Assembly (NCBI RefSeq): GCF_003086775.1
Contig: NZ_CP026001.1
Span: forward strand, 124,001 to 188,000
Reading direction: 5' to 3'
DNA length: 64,000 bases
From: Stenotrophomonas sp. ZAC14D1_NAIMI4_1
Lineage (GTDB): Bacteria; Pseudomonadota; Gammaproteobacteria; Xanthomonadales; Xanthomonadaceae
A program made the translations under genes and the position numbers. Positions 1 to 10,383 of this stretch are shown piece after piece. The notes under the pieces were generated by a model, which was not told where the DNA came from, ran no database searches, and saw nothing but the letters and a program-made list of their open reading frames with translations. Every line of letters begins with the position of its first letter. Positions within the stretch are counted from its first letter, which is position 1.

Positions 1-1477
1 GCGCCTGCACGCCGCACAGGGCCTGCCGCTCTCCTGCCCAGGCAATCGCCTGCGCTGACCACAGTGCATCCGCGCTGGCCTGCGCGCGTGCCAGCGTGGC
101 GACCACACCGCTCCACAGTTCGCCGTGGCGATCATCGCGACCGGCCAGCACCCAGCGCCAACTGTCGGTGATCGGCAGCAGGCCGATGCGGCCCTTGCCG
201 ACGCTGCGCCAGCCACCGAGTGCCTTGCCTGCGCGGTCATGCAGCAGCGCGCTGCCATCGGTGGGTTGCAGTGCCAGCACCTCCAGCGTGGGCAGGGCGG
301 CGCTGTGCGAGCTGCGGTCGGCCGCTTCGCCGTCGGCGCTGGGCAGGGTGGTCGAGCCCAGCGGGCCACGCCGTGCGGCAAGCATCGTGCTCTCACCATC
401 GCCGGGCAGATCGGCCGCGTGGCTGCTGCCATCGCCCTGCACCGGCAGGCCGAGATCGCGCAGGCGGCGGCGCGCGCTGGCCGAGGGTGCACCGGCGCTG
501 CGCACCAGCACACCAAGGCCATCGCGCAGTGCCTGGCGCACCGCGGCCAGCTGGCCCGCGCTCAAATTTGCCAGGCTGCGCTCATCCAGCAGCAGCAGAT
601 CGCTGCGCGCCAGCGCGGCCGCATCCAGCGGCACCGCGCCATCGCCCACGCTGAGGCCCGCGCCGGTGTCGGCCTGCACCTGCACGCGCAGGCCGGCATC
701 GGTGGCCCAGCGGCGCAGGTATTTCAGTTCCGGCCCGGGCGCGCTGGCACGCACCAGCAGGCGCAGCGGTGCCGCCGCCAGCGTCTGCTGCGGCACCGGC
801 ACGCTGTCCAGCACGTGCGACTGCGCGTCGAGCAGGCGCAGATGGAACACGCTGCGGCCCGGCGCGCGGGCGATGCCACTGAGCTGCACGCGGCCATCGG
901 CCGCCAGGTCCGCGCGATCAACCACGGTATCGGCCGGGTCCAACAGTTCGGCGCGGCCAGCGCTGATGCCGTGCGCCTGGGCATGCACCTCGAAGCGCGC
1001 ACCGGGCGCTGCGTCGGCCGGCGGCTGCAGCGCAATCCAGCCGCGCGGCGCAGGCGGCGCCTGCCACTGCACGTGCGCCGGCAGCACGGTGTCGCGGTCA
1101 CGCGCGGCCAGGCCGGCGCCGACCAGGGTCAGCGTGGAGGCCGGGTGCTGGCGCAGCGCCGTCGCCAGATCAGGTACGCGCTGGCCGCCCGGCACATCCG
1201 CCGCCTCCGGCAACAGCAGCAGGGGGCCATCACTGGCCGGCAATGCGCCGGCAGCGGCGGCGTCGGCAGTGAGCACGACCAGGCCGCCCGCAGGCTGCTG
1301 CTGGCTGGGTGGCTGCAGGCAGAAATACAGCAGCGCCGCAGCGATGGCCTGCACGCCCAGCCGAACCGCGCGGCGGCCGCGATGTGCAGTGGGCGCGCGC
1401 AGCTGCAGCACGCTGGCGATGACGACGATCGCCGCCAGGGCCACGGCCAGCCACAGGTTCAATGCGGGGGCGTTCAT
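1..1477 (-). CDS. Membrane-anchored conserved protein, C-terminal part missing at window edge
   Basis: Open frame of about 492 codons from an ATG at 1477 that is still open at base 1, so the C-terminus lies outside the window. The N-terminus (MNAPALNLWLAVALAAIVVI) is a membrane segment and a second hydrophobic stretch follows near residues 45-60. The rest is soluble, rich in Ala, Leu and Gly, with no catalytic motif that I recognise. The start overlaps the stop of the upstream gene by 4 bases (ATGA), so it is translationally coupled as the last visible gene of the MoxR/DUF58 operon. Such clusters often end in a large membrane protein with a glutamine-amidotransferase-like or von Willebrand-like fold; I cannot confirm either here. 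Confidence 0.75.
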   Translation of the reverse strand, partial: MNAPALNLWLAVALAAIVVIASVLQLRAPTAHRGRRAVRLGVQAIAAALLYFCLQPPSQQQPAGGLVVLTADAAAAGALPASDGPLLLLPEAADVPGGQRVPDLATALRQHPASTLTLVGAGLAARDRDTVLPAHVQWQAPPAPRGWIALQPPADAAPGARFEVHAQAHGISAGRAELLDPADTVVDRADLAADGRVQLSGIARAPGRSVFHLRLLDAQSHVLDSVPVPQQTLAAAPLRLLVRASAPGPELKYLRRWATDAGLRVQVQADTGAGLSVGDGAVPLDAAALARSDLLLLDERSLANLSAGQLAAVRQALRDGLGVLVRSAGAPSASARRRLRDLGLPVQGDGSSHAADLPGDGESTMLAARRGPLGSTTLPSADGEAADRSSHSAALPTLEVLALQPTDGSALLHDRAGKALGGWRSVGKGRIGLLPITDSWRWVLAGRDDRHGELWSGVVATLARAQASADALWSAQAIAWAGERQALCGVQA

Positions 1478-3639
1478 GGTTGTACCTCCAGCGCATCGAG
1501 GTAGCGCTGGCCCATCGCATCGGTGGCCGTGCGCCGCATCACCTGCGGCAGCGGCCGCTGCAGGGCGCGCCACAGCTGCGCGCGCAGGCGCTGGCGGCAG
1601 TCGCTGCAGTCCGGTTCGATGCGCAGCTGTTCGATGGCGGCGGCCAGATCGAGGGCGTCGGGCAGGAAGGCGGCGTTGCGCTGCTGCCAAGTCGCCAAAG
1701 CGTCCAGGTCGGGCGTGCCGTCACCGTCGCCCAGCCGCTGCCAGGCCTCGACGATGGCCGGGTCCGGCGCTGTGCGTGCGGCCAGCGGCAGCTCGCGGCT
1801 GGCCAGTCCCGTGCGGTCGCCGCCGAGGCGGCGGCCCTCGTCGATGGGCGGCAGTTCGGGGCCGACGCGGGCCAGGTAGATGCGCTCGGCCTGCTGCACC
1901 TGCTTGATGAACCCCAGCGCCTTGTAGGCGAACGGAAGCGCCTGCTCGGGCCGGCCCTGGCGCAGCTCGCCTTCGGCCGACCACATCTGGTCCAGCGCGG
2001 CCTTCAGCCTGGCGCGGGTCTGCGGGTCGAGCAGGGTGGCGGCCTCGGCGTGGTCGTGGGTGTGGCCGTACTCGGACAGCACGTCGGTGGCACTGCCGAA
2101 CACCGGCGGCGTGCCGGCATTGCCGGCGGTGCCGCCGTGGTCGTGGCCATGCGCATCATGGCCATCGTCCTGCGCGTGCTGATGTTCGTCGTCGTGATCG
2201 TGCGAATCGGCTGCGGGCGTATCGCTGGTGGGCAGGTCGCTGGTCGGCGGCGGCTTTGGCGCGCCCTCGCTTTCTTCGCCCAGGAACTGGCCGTAGCGCA
2301 GGCGCAGGATGCGCTGGTCGACGCCGATCGCATCGCTGCGCTTGATGAAGTCATCGGCGGCCAGGCTGCGGCGTTGGCGGATCAGCGCTTCGGCGTCGAT
2401 GATGATCTGCCGCTGGCTGCGGAAATACGCCGGCAGGGTCTTCTTGATACGGCCTTCCAGCTCGGCACCGAGCGCGACTTCGGTGGTCGGCAGGCGCAGG
2501 ATCACGCTGCTGCTGCGCCCGGTCTGCGCGCTGGGGGCGTGGTTGTCGCGCACTTCCAGCTGGGCGATCACATCGTTGCCGGGCTGCGCGCCCAGCGCGG
2601 CCAGGTCGAGCGTGTGGGCGAAGCGTCGCGTGGTGGCTTCACCGCTGCCGGTGAGCGTGACGCTGCGCTGGACGAAGGTGATGTTCTCGCCGCTGCCCTG
2701 GGTGGTGGTGATCGACAGTTTTGCCTGCGCGGCCACGCCGTAGTCATCGCTGGCTTCGAAGCGCAGCGTCCATTGCCGCTGCCCGGGCGTGCCCAGCACC
2801 AGGCTGGCGGCCGGCTCCAGCACGCGCACGCTGGGCGCGCGGTCGGCCACCACATCCAGCCGGTACAGGCGGGTGCTGGCCAGCGCAGGCTCGCTCACCA
2901 CGCGGTACAGCACCGGCGTGCGTGCCACGTCCTGCGCCTGCCATTGCCCATCGTGCTCGCGCAGCGGCAGCCGGCGACCATCGTGGAACTGCAGCCAGGC
3001 GCTGCTGGGCGCACGGTCGAACCGCAGTGACCACGACAACCGGCTGTCCGCGGCCACCTTGGCGTCCAGCGCGTTCTGGGTGCGGGTGGCCTGCCCGGTG
3101 TAGGCCGGTGCATCGATCTGCAGGCGGGTTGATTGCAGCTGCAGCGGGCCGGCGGGCGCAGCGGGAGCCGTTGCCATGGCACTGCCGCCTGCTGGCATGC
3201 CCGTGCTGCGCGGCCAGCCCAGTGCGAGCAGGGCGATGGCCAGACCGCCGGCCCAGCACAGCGCCAGTGCGGCGCGCGGCCAGCGCGGGCGCAGGTCCGG
3301 CATCGTGCGTTCCAGCGTGGCCAGCACATGCGCGCGCTGGCGCTGCTGCAACGGGTTGAGGCGGGCGACATTGACGAACAGCAGGTCGGCGCTGTCCTCG
3401 CTGCGGCCGCTGCCGTCGAGCTGGCGCTGCAGCCAGCGCGGGTCCATCTGCCGCGCCCGCGCCACCGCCACGCCCGCGCAGGCAAGCAGCGCCAGCGTGG
3501 CGACCACGCAGGCGGCATCGAAGCCGGCCAGCCGCAGGGCCAGCGCGGTGGCGGCCAGCGCCCACGGCAGCCCGAGCAGCAGGGTGATGCTGGCGCGGCG
3601 GCGTCGTGCGCGTTGCCAGGTGCGTTGCAGCGACGTCAT
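1474..3639 (-). CDS. DUF4175-like membrane protein with histidine-rich insert
   Basis: 721 residues from the ATG at 3639, which overlaps the preceding stop by 4 bases; a longer frame upstream would run into the neighbouring gene. Two hydrophobic segments lie near residues 18-60 and one near 125-145, followed by a long periplasmic-type region and an alpha-helical C-terminus. A stretch around bases 2047-2212 is very rich in His and Asp (repeated HDHD, HGHD and HTHDH patterns), suggesting metal binding or a flexible linker. Position after MoxR, DUF58 and a BatA-type protein is where DUF4175-type proteins occur in related clusters. The family call rests on context and architecture, not on a catalytic motif. 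Confidence 0.7.
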   Translation of the reverse strand: MTSLQRTWQRARRRRASITLLLGLPWALAATALALRLAGFDAACVVATLALLACAGVAVARARQMDPRWLQRQLDGSGRSEDSADLLFVNVARLNPLQQRQRAHVLATLERTMPDLRPRWPRAALALCWAGGLAIALLALGWPRSTGMPAGGSAMATAPAAPAGPLQLQSTRLQIDAPAYTGQATRTQNALDAKVAADSRLSWSLRFDRAPSSAWLQFHDGRRLPLREHDGQWQAQDVARTPVLYRVVSEPALASTRLYRLDVVADRAPSVRVLEPAASLVLGTPGQRQWTLRFEASDDYGVAAQAKLSITTTQGSGENITFVQRSVTLTGSGEATTRRFAHTLDLAALGAQPGNDVIAQLEVRDNHAPSAQTGRSSSVILRLPTTEVALGAELEGRIKKTLPAYFRSQRQIIIDAEALIRQRRSLAADDFIKRSDAIGVDQRILRLRYGQFLGEESEGAPKPPPTSDLPTSDTPAADSHDHDDEHQHAQDDGHDAHGHDHGGTAGNAGTPPVFGSATDVLSEYGHTHDHAEAATLLDPQTRARLKAALDQMWSAEGELRQGRPEQALPFAYKALGFIKQVQQAERIYLARVGPELPPIDEGRRLGGDRTGLASRELPLAARTAPDPAIVEAWQRLGDGDGTPDLDALATWQQRNAAFLPDALDLAAAIEQLRIEPDCSDCRQRLRAQLWRALQRPLPQVMRRTATDAMGQRYLDALEVQP

Positions 3640-4754
3640 GCCGGCCTCCGCGCGCGGCGGCTGGCCATTCCGCGTTCCAGCGCGAACAGCAGCACGATGG
3701 CCAGCAGCAGCCAAGGCGTGGGTTCACGCGGTGCGGCAGTGCTGGCGGGCAGGACTGCCTGCTGCGGTGCCTGGTCCTGCGCATCGGCCACGCGCGCGGG
3801 CGGCGGCGGTTGCAGGGCCATCAACAGCGACTGCGGCAAACGGGCATCACGCAGCGCGGCGTTGTGGGCGGCGTCCCACTCGCCGGGCAGCGACAGCAGG
3901 CGGCCCTGGCCGACGCGCTGCTGCCACAGCAGCGGCTCGCCCCCGGCGGTGCGCAGGCGCACGCTGGCGCCCTGCGCAGGTGCGGCCGCGGTGAGGACGC
4001 TGCCGCCGTCGCGCAGCCAGGCCTGCCAGGCAGGCGGCAATGCACCGGTACCGCTCCACACCGCAATCTCGCCGCGTGCGGGCAGCGCATCGGCAGGCAG
4101 CTCGGCGGGTTCAGGCTGGGTGCTCCACGCACGTTGCAGGGCGCTTATCCATTGCCGCGCGCTGGCCGGTGTTTCGGCATGCACGCGCAGGCGTGGCGGC
4201 GCCACTGTGGCCTGTGTGTTGGCGGGGGCCGCAGGGTGCGGCTGCCAGTGCACGGGTCGCGACAGCTGCAGCCGCGCACCATCCAGTCCCGGCAGCGGGT
4301 CGGGCACATGCGCGGTCAGTGCGGTGCCGGTGGGCAGCTGCGCGTCCAGCTCGCGCAGCAGGCTGGCCAGCGGCGCATCCACGCCGGGCGCCGGCTGGTC
4401 GACGGACGGGAAGCCGGGCGCCAGCCAATGCCAGTGGGCTGCTTCGCTGCTGCCGCGCAGTGCGCGGGCATCCAGGCCGGGCGCCACCACCGTCCACGCG
4501 CCGGGGGGCGGTGCGCTGCCGGTCAGCGCCGGGCGCGCCAGCAGCAGCGCCAGTGCAGCCAGCAACAGCAGGCGTACCAGCAGCAGCGGCCAATCATCGA
4601 AACGGATGCGCTGGCGCGGGCGGATCTGCGCGCGCAGCCAGCGCAGTGCGGCGAAATCCAGCGGCGTATACGGATGGCGCCGGGCCAGGTGGATCAGCAG
4701 TGGCAGCAGCCATGCGGCCAGCGCGGCCAGGCCCAGCGGGAACAGCAGGGTCAT
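3636..4754 (-). CDS. BatA-type N-terminal membrane domain protein
   Basis: 372 residues from the ATG at 4754, overlapping the DUF58 stop by 4 bases. The first 80 residues have the BatA-domain pattern: a hydrophobic helix (LLFPLGLAALAAWLLPLLIH), a short basic loop (HLARRHPYTPLDFAALRWLR) and a second helix ending ALALLLARPAL. A Pro/Ala-rich region follows, and a last membrane helix near residues 362-382 of the longest frame (LLLAIVLLFALERGMA) is followed by a basic tail. It probably anchors the MoxR/DUF58 machinery in the inner membrane. The central part resembles a degenerate von Willebrand or glutamine-amidotransferase-like domain without evident catalytic residues. Confidence 0.8.
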   Translation of the reverse strand: MTLLFPLGLAALAAWLLPLLIHLARRHPYTPLDFAALRWLRAQIRPRQRIRFDDWPLLLVRLLLLAALALLLARPALTGSAPPPGAWTVVAPGLDARALRGSSEAAHWHWLAPGFPSVDQPAPGVDAPLASLLRELDAQLPTGTALTAHVPDPLPGLDGARLQLSRPVHWQPHPAAPANTQATVAPPRLRVHAETPASARQWISALQRAWSTQPEPAELPADALPARGEIAVWSGTGALPPAWQAWLRDGGSVLTAAAPAQGASVRLRTAGGEPLLWQQRVGQGRLLSLPGEWDAAHNAALRDARLPQSLLMALQPPPPARVADAQDQAPQQAVLPASTAAPREPTPWLLLAIVLLFALERGMASRRARRPA

Positions 4755-5647
4755 GCGCCGCCTCCGCGGCCGAACACCACCTGCAGTGGCTGGTCCAACG
4801 GCTGGTCGAGCCAACCGGTGGCGCTGGCGATGCCGCTGGCCTGCAGGCGCGACTGCAGGGCGCTGTGTGCGGCAGCGAAGCGTTGCAGGTAGTCGGCGCG
4901 GATCGCGGCGCCATCGCCCAGCAGTTCCTCGCCGGTTTCCGGATCGCGGAAGCGGTGGCCGGCATCGAACGGGAAATCACGCTCGTCGGCGCCCAGCACC
5001 TGCAGCAGCATCACCTCGCGGCGTGCGCTGGCCAGCTGTTCCAGCAGCACGATGCTGGCCTCATCAAAGCCATCACCGATGGCCAGCAGCAGATCGCCGG
5101 GGCGAACGCGTTCCCACAGCGGGCGCAGGCGGTCGGCTGCCGGCCAGCCACCGCGCGCCTGCAGGGCATGCAGCTGCAGGTGCACACGATCACGCTGGCG
5201 TGCGCCGTTGCCGGCCGGTACCAGTTGCAGGCCATCGCCGTTGACCGCCAGCAGGCCGAAGCGATCACCCTGCTGCAGGGCCAGTTCGACCACGCAGGCG
5301 GCGAGCCCGCGCATGTGGTCCAGGCGGGTGCGCTGCGGCGCCGCGCGGTCGGCCTGGCCGGCCGAGGCGGTGGCGTCCAGCAGCAGCCAGACGGTGATCG
5401 GGCTCTCGCGTTCGGACTCGCGCACGAAGAAGCGGTCCGAGCGGGCGTACAGCTTCCAGTCGATCTGGCGCAGTTCGTCACCCGGCTCGTAAGCGCGGTA
5501 CTGCGCGAACTCCAGGCCGGCACCGCGGCTGCGGCTGGCGTGCTGGCCGATGCCGCGTGCGCCACTGGCCAGGCGCGGCCGCAGCCGCAGCGTGCGCAGG
5601 CGCGCGCGCAGTTCCGGTGGCAGGGTCAGCGGCGTGCCGGTGCTCAC
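4751..5647 (-). CDS. DUF58 domain protein
   Basis: 298 residues. The DUF58 signature is clear around residues 47-72: YEPGDELRQIDWKLYARSDR, followed by a von Willebrand A-like strand (VWLLLDATASAG, near residue 85) with a degenerate metal-site pattern. Proteins of this family pair with MoxR-type AAA ATPases and are thought to act as chaperones or adaptors for exported or membrane complexes. It starts 7 bases after the MoxR stop and its own stop overlaps the next start by 4 bases, so it is mid-operon. Length is normal for the family. Confidence 0.92.
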   Translation of the reverse strand: MSTGTPLTLPPELRARLRTLRLRPRLASGARGIGQHASRSRGAGLEFAQYRAYEPGDELRQIDWKLYARSDRFFVRESERESPITVWLLLDATASAGQADRAAPQRTRLDHMRGLAACVVELALQQGDRFGLLAVNGDGLQLVPAGNGARQRDRVHLQLHALQARGGWPAADRLRPLWERVRPGDLLLAIGDGFDEASIVLLEQLASARREVMLLQVLGADERDFPFDAGHRFRDPETGEELLGDGAAIRADYLQRFAAAHSALQSRLQASGIASATGWLDQPLDQPLQVVFGRGGGA

Positions 5648-5654
5648 GTGTGCT

Positions 5655-6638
<984 letters not shown>

Positions 6639-6654
6639 GGTCGTGCAGGTCCTG

Positions 6655-7362
6655 TCAGTTGTTCAGCGCGTACATCACGATGTTGACGCCGAAGCGGGTG
6701 TTGTCTTCGGCAAGGAAACGCTTGTTGCGCCAGTCGTAGTCCCACTCGCAGCCGTAGTCCTTGTTGCTGTAGAGCAGGCCCAGGCGGCCATCGACCTCGA
6801 TGCCTTTCAGGTAGTCATGCACCAGGTCGTCGCCCCAGCCGTTGAGCTCGAAGCCGGTGGCGGGCGGGCCATCGGGAAAGCGGAAGAAGCTGCGGTACAG
6901 CGCGTGGCTGTTGGGCAGCTTCTGCAATGCCTTCGGCCCGAACAGGCGGCCCATCTGCGCCTCGAACGAGGTGGCGAACAGGCCATCGATATCGTGGTTG
7001 CAGTCGTCGACGAAGACGAAGCCGCCATTGCGCACGTAACGCACGAAGTTCTGCCGCTCGGCGGCGTTGAACTCCACCAGCGTGTGCCCGGCCAGGTAGC
7101 AGAATGGCGCTTCCAGCATGCGCGGATCGGCCAGTGCCACCACGTGTTCCTGCGGGTCCACGCGCAGCGAGGTGTAGTCGATCAGCGAGGTGATCAGGTT
7201 GGACGGCATGCGCGCATCCACGTCCCAATCGCCGGAGTCGTACTGCAGGCGGGTGAACCAGAAGTCGTAGCGCGAACTGCGCGGGCCTGCCTGCGCGAAG
7301 GCGGGCAGCGCCGCCGCCGAAGCGGCAGCGGCCAGCCAGCGCAGGCAGGCCCGGCGATCCAT
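6655..7362 (-). CDS. DUF4159 domain protein with Tat-like signal peptide
   Basis: 235 residues. The N-terminus MDRRACLRWLAAAASAAALP ending in a PAFAQA cleavage-like site is a signal peptide with a twin-arginine character. The mature part has DUF4159 features: DFWFTRLQYDSGDWDVD, the hydrophobic FVRYVRNGGFVFVDDCNHD block, and GWGDDLVHDYLKGIE. DUF4159 proteins occur almost always with MoxR/DUF58/BatA clusters and have a glutamine-amidotransferase-like fold; their reaction is not established. Its ATG overlaps the last base of the stop of the TldE-like gene (TGATG), giving tight coupling between the protease and MoxR parts of the operon. Confidence 0.88.
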   Translation of the reverse strand: MDRRACLRWLAAAASAAALPAFAQAGPRSSRYDFWFTRLQYDSGDWDVDARMPSNLITSLIDYTSLRVDPQEHVVALADPRMLEAPFCYLAGHTLVEFNAAERQNFVRYVRNGGFVFVDDCNHDIDGLFATSFEAQMGRLFGPKALQKLPNSHALYRSFFRFPDGPPATGFELNGWGDDLVHDYLKGIEVDGRLGLLYSNKDYGCEWDYDWRNKRFLAEDNTRFGVNIVMYALNN

Positions 7363-8696
7363 CAGACCGCGTCGGACAGCGAGGTGAAGGTGAAATCGCG
7401 CAGCTTCATCGGCGGGATCATCATCACGAAGCTGGATTCATCACCGGCCACGCGCACCGGCCGGCCCAGTTCCTCGATGTTGTTGAGCATGATCACCGGC
7501 GATTCGTTGAAGCGGAAGTTCTTCACCGGGTGCTTGATCTGGCCGTTCTCGATGTAGAAGGTGCCATCGCGGGTGAGGCCGGTCAGCAGCACGGTCTGCG
7601 GGTCGACCATGCGGATGTACCAGGTGCGGGTGACCAGGATGCCCTTCTGGGTGCCGCGCACCAGGTCGGCCGTGCTCTTGTCGCCGCCGCTCATCAGCAG
7701 GTTGCCCGGCGTGGCCTTGGCGGTCTTGCCCTGCTTCTGCGCCCAGAAGCGCGAGTAGTCCAGGTTGGCGATCTTTCCGTTCTCGATGATGGCCATGCGC
7801 TCGCGCGGCATGCCTTCGCCATCCCACGGCAGCACCGGTGCCTCGGCATGCCACGGGTCGGCATACATGCTCACGCGCGGGTCGTAGACCTGCTCGCCCA
7901 GCTTGTTGCCGCCCCCCTTCTTCGACAGGAAGCTGCGGCCTTCATCGGCCGAGCGCGCGCTGAAGAAGTTCATCATGAAGCTGATCAGGCCCGCAGCCGC
8001 CGCCGGCTCCAGGATCACCGTGTACTTGCCCGGTTCCAGCGCCTTGGCTTCAGCCGATTCGGTGGCCTTGCGCATGGCGATGCGGATGTCCTGGTCGGCC
8101 TTGAAGTCCGCCGCATCCTTCAGGTTGCGGCCGACCCAGCCCGAGCCGCGGCCATCTTCGGTACGCACGGTGCACGTGTAGTCGAAGCTGGTGGTGCGCT
8201 GGTAGGCGAAGTTGCCGTTGCTGTTGGCGGTGGCCTGGAATCCCTGGCCATCTTCGAGGAAACCGGCAGCGATCAGGCCGTTGCCCCGGCACGGCGCGAT
8301 GGAATCGGCGGCGACCTTGGCGCGGAACGCCGGATCAATCGCGGCGGTGGATTCGCTGAAGGTCGGGCTGGGACGGTAGCTCTGCTTGCCGATGGCCGGC
8401 ATGAACTCCGGGTTCTCCGGGGCCAGGCGGGCCAGGTCTTCGGCACGGCGCACCACGCGTTCCAGCGCGGCATCGTCGAACTCGTTGATCGAGGCGGTGC
8501 CCACGCGCTTGCCGAAGGCCACGGTGACGGCCAGCTCGGTGTTGTCGACGATGCCGCTGGTGGAGACGTTGTTCAGCGCGAAACGGATGTTGCCGCTGAT
8601 GGAACCGGCCAGCACGGCGGTGCACTCATCGGCCTTGGACAGGGCGATGACCTTGTCGAGGATGGCCTTGGCCTGGGCTTCGGTGAAGATACTCAT
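7362..8696 (-). CDS. TldE/PmbA-like subunit of a TldD/TldE metalloprotease
   Basis: 444 residues, usual length for PmbA/TldE. The N-terminal alpha/beta domain (residues 1-200) and C-terminal barrel (ending LTRDGTFYIENGQIKHPVKN and PVIMLNNIEELG) match the TldD/PmbA superfamily. It lacks the HExxxH zinc motif of TldD, as expected for the non-catalytic TldE partner. It has no signal peptide, in contrast to the two TldD-like genes upstream, which have Tat signals. In E. coli, TldD/TldE form a heterodimeric protease (microcin B17 maturation, CcdA degradation). It starts 21 bases after the second tldD-like gene. Assignment as the TldE partner is inferred from motif loss and neighbourhood. Confidence 0.9.
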   Translation of the reverse strand: MSIFTEAQAKAILDKVIALSKADECTAVLAGSISGNIRFALNNVSTSGIVDNTELAVTVAFGKRVGTASINEFDDAALERVVRRAEDLARLAPENPEFMPAIGKQSYRPSPTFSESTAAIDPAFRAKVAADSIAPCRGNGLIAAGFLEDGQGFQATANSNGNFAYQRTTSFDYTCTVRTEDGRGSGWVGRNLKDAADFKADQDIRIAMRKATESAEAKALEPGKYTVILEPAAAAGLISFMMNFFSARSADEGRSFLSKKGGGNKLGEQVYDPRVSMYADPWHAEAPVLPWDGEGMPRERMAIIENGKIANLDYSRFWAQKQGKTAKATPGNLLMSGGDKSTADLVRGTQKGILVTRTWYIRMVDPQTVLLTGLTRDGTFYIENGQIKHPVKNFRFNESPVIMLNNIEELGRPVRVAGDESSFVMMIPPMKLRDFTFTSLSDAV

Positions 8697-8717
8697 GGTG
8701 TAAGGGCTCCTGACCGG

Positions 8718-10352
8718 TCAGCCGAGGCTGCGTGCGGTGTTGATGACGTTGATGCCGTTGAAGCGCGCGGTGGACGAACCGTGCGAGACCGCCGAGACCT
8801 GGCCCGGCTGGCCCTTGCCGTCGAAGAACGAACCGCCCAGGCGGTAGTCGCGTTCGTCGGCCACGGCGGTGCAGGCGTTCCAGAACTCCGGCGTGCGGAT
8901 CTGGTAGGCCACGTCCTCCAGCATGCGGGTGATCTGGCCGTTCTTGATCTCGTAGAACAGCTGGCCACCGAACTGCGCGTTGTAGCGCTGCTGGTCGATG
9001 GAGAACGAACCGTCGCCGATGATGTAGATGCCGTTCTCGACGTCCTTGATCATGTCCGGAACGCTGAGCGGGGTCTTGCCCGGCGCCATCGATACGTTGG
9101 CCATGCGCTGGAACTGCACGCTGGACCAGGAATCGGCGTAGCAGCAGCCATCGGACTCGGTCTTGCCGAGGATGTGGGCCTGGTCGCGGATGGTCTGGTA
9201 ATCCACCAGCTTGCCGTTGCTGATCAGGTCCCAGCGCTTGCACTTGACGCCTTCATCGTCGTACGCGACCGCGCCGAGGCTGCCCGGCTGGGTCTTGTCG
9301 GCGAAGATGTTGACGTGCTCGCTGCCGTACTGGAAGTGCTGTTCGCGCTTGTCCAGCGTGGCGAAGCTGGTGCCGGCGTAGTTGGCTTCGTAGCCGAGCA
9401 CGCGGTCCAGTTCCAGCGGGTGGCCGATCGATTCGTGGATGGTCAGCCAGGTGTGCGACGGATCGAGGACCAGGTCGTACTTGCCCGGCTTCACCGACGG
9501 TGCCTTCAGCTTCTCCTGTGCCTGCTTCGCCGCAGCGATGGCATCTTCCTTCATGTCGTAGGACGAGCCGTAGTTCACCACGCCATTGGGGGTGAGCACC
9601 TTGCCGGCGGCGGCGCCGTCCAGGTACTCATAGCCCAGGCCCATCGGCGCGGACAGCCCTTCGCGGGTGCGGAACTTGCCGCTGGCCTTGTCGATCGCGG
9701 TAACCGTCATCGGCGCCCAGATGCGGTGCACGTCCTGGTCGATGTAGGAGCCATCGGTGGAGGCGAAGTACTTCTGCTCGTTGACCAGGAACAGCATCGA
9801 ATTGACGAAGCTGGCACCGGCGCCCATCGCGGCGGCGTTGACGTCCAGCAGCAGGTCGACCTTTTCCTTGATCGGCACGTCCATGGCGTTCTTGCGGATC
9901 GGCGTGCGCCAGCTCACTTCGCCCACGCCCGGTGCCTTGGCCAGCTGCACCGGCGCGGTCTGCACGCCGGCGTTGGCCTTGGCAATCGCAGCGGCCTGCT
10001 GCGCGGCACGGGCCACGTCGGCGGTGCCCAGCGCATTGGTGGCGGCGAAGCCCCAGGCGCCGTTGACGATCACGCGGATGCCGACGCCGGTCGACTCCGT
10101 GTTCACCACGTTCTGCACCTTGTCCTCGCGGGTGATGACGAACTGCCGCAGGTAGCGGCCGATGCGCACATCGCAGTAGGTGGCGCCGGCGCTGCGTGCC
10201 GCCTGCAGCGCCGCATCGGCCAGGCGCTTCTTCAGCCCCAGGTCGAGGCTGGACTGCAGCTGCTCGGCGGCGATGGCCTTGCCGAAGAACGACGGCACGA
10301 TCAGGCCGCCCGCGGTAAGCCCGGTCAGGGCGAGGAAGTCACGTCTCTGCAA
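8718..10352 (-). CDS. TldD-like zinc metalloprotease with Tat signal (copy 1)
   Basis: 544 residues from a TTG at 10352, preceded by GGAGAG; this start gives a proper Tat signal (LQRRDFLALTGLTAGGLIVP, then a cleavage-like KAIAAEQ). The longer upstream frame only runs through the neighbour's repeated 3' end. The zinc motif HESIGHPLELDR lies near residue 300, and the C-terminus carries the conserved GSSTARFNGINVINTARSL stretch. Together with the TldE-like protein downstream it should form a two-subunit protease, but exported to the periplasm rather than cytosolic. It is highly similar along its whole length to the next gene upstream (10384-12015), so the pair is a tandem duplication. Confidence 0.93.
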   Translation of the reverse strand: MQRRDFLALTGLTAGGLIVPSFFGKAIAAEQLQSSLDLGLKKRLADAALQAARSAGATYCDVRIGRYLRQFVITREDKVQNVVNTESTGVGIRVIVNGAWGFAATNALGTADVARAAQQAAAIAKANAGVQTAPVQLAKAPGVGEVSWRTPIRKNAMDVPIKEKVDLLLDVNAAAMGAGASFVNSMLFLVNEQKYFASTDGSYIDQDVHRIWAPMTVTAIDKASGKFRTREGLSAPMGLGYEYLDGAAAGKVLTPNGVVNYGSSYDMKEDAIAAAKQAQEKLKAPSVKPGKYDLVLDPSHTWLTIHESIGHPLELDRVLGYEANYAGTSFATLDKREQHFQYGSEHVNIFADKTQPGSLGAVAYDDEGVKCKRWDLISNGKLVDYQTIRDQAHILGKTESDGCCYADSWSSVQFQRMANVSMAPGKTPLSVPDMIKDVENGIYIIGDGSFSIDQQRYNAQFGGQLFYEIKNGQITRMLEDVAYQIRTPEFWNACTAVADERDYRLGGSFFDGKGQPGQVSAVSHGSSTARFNGINVINTARSLG

Positions 10353-10383
10353 GGCAGCTCTCCACGTCGAAGGATGGGACGAC

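Noticed and set aside
36..1907. Several plus-strand frames at the left end
   Set aside because: They overlap the minus-strand operon genes, which are continuous, coupled by ATGA overlaps and have signal or membrane helices.
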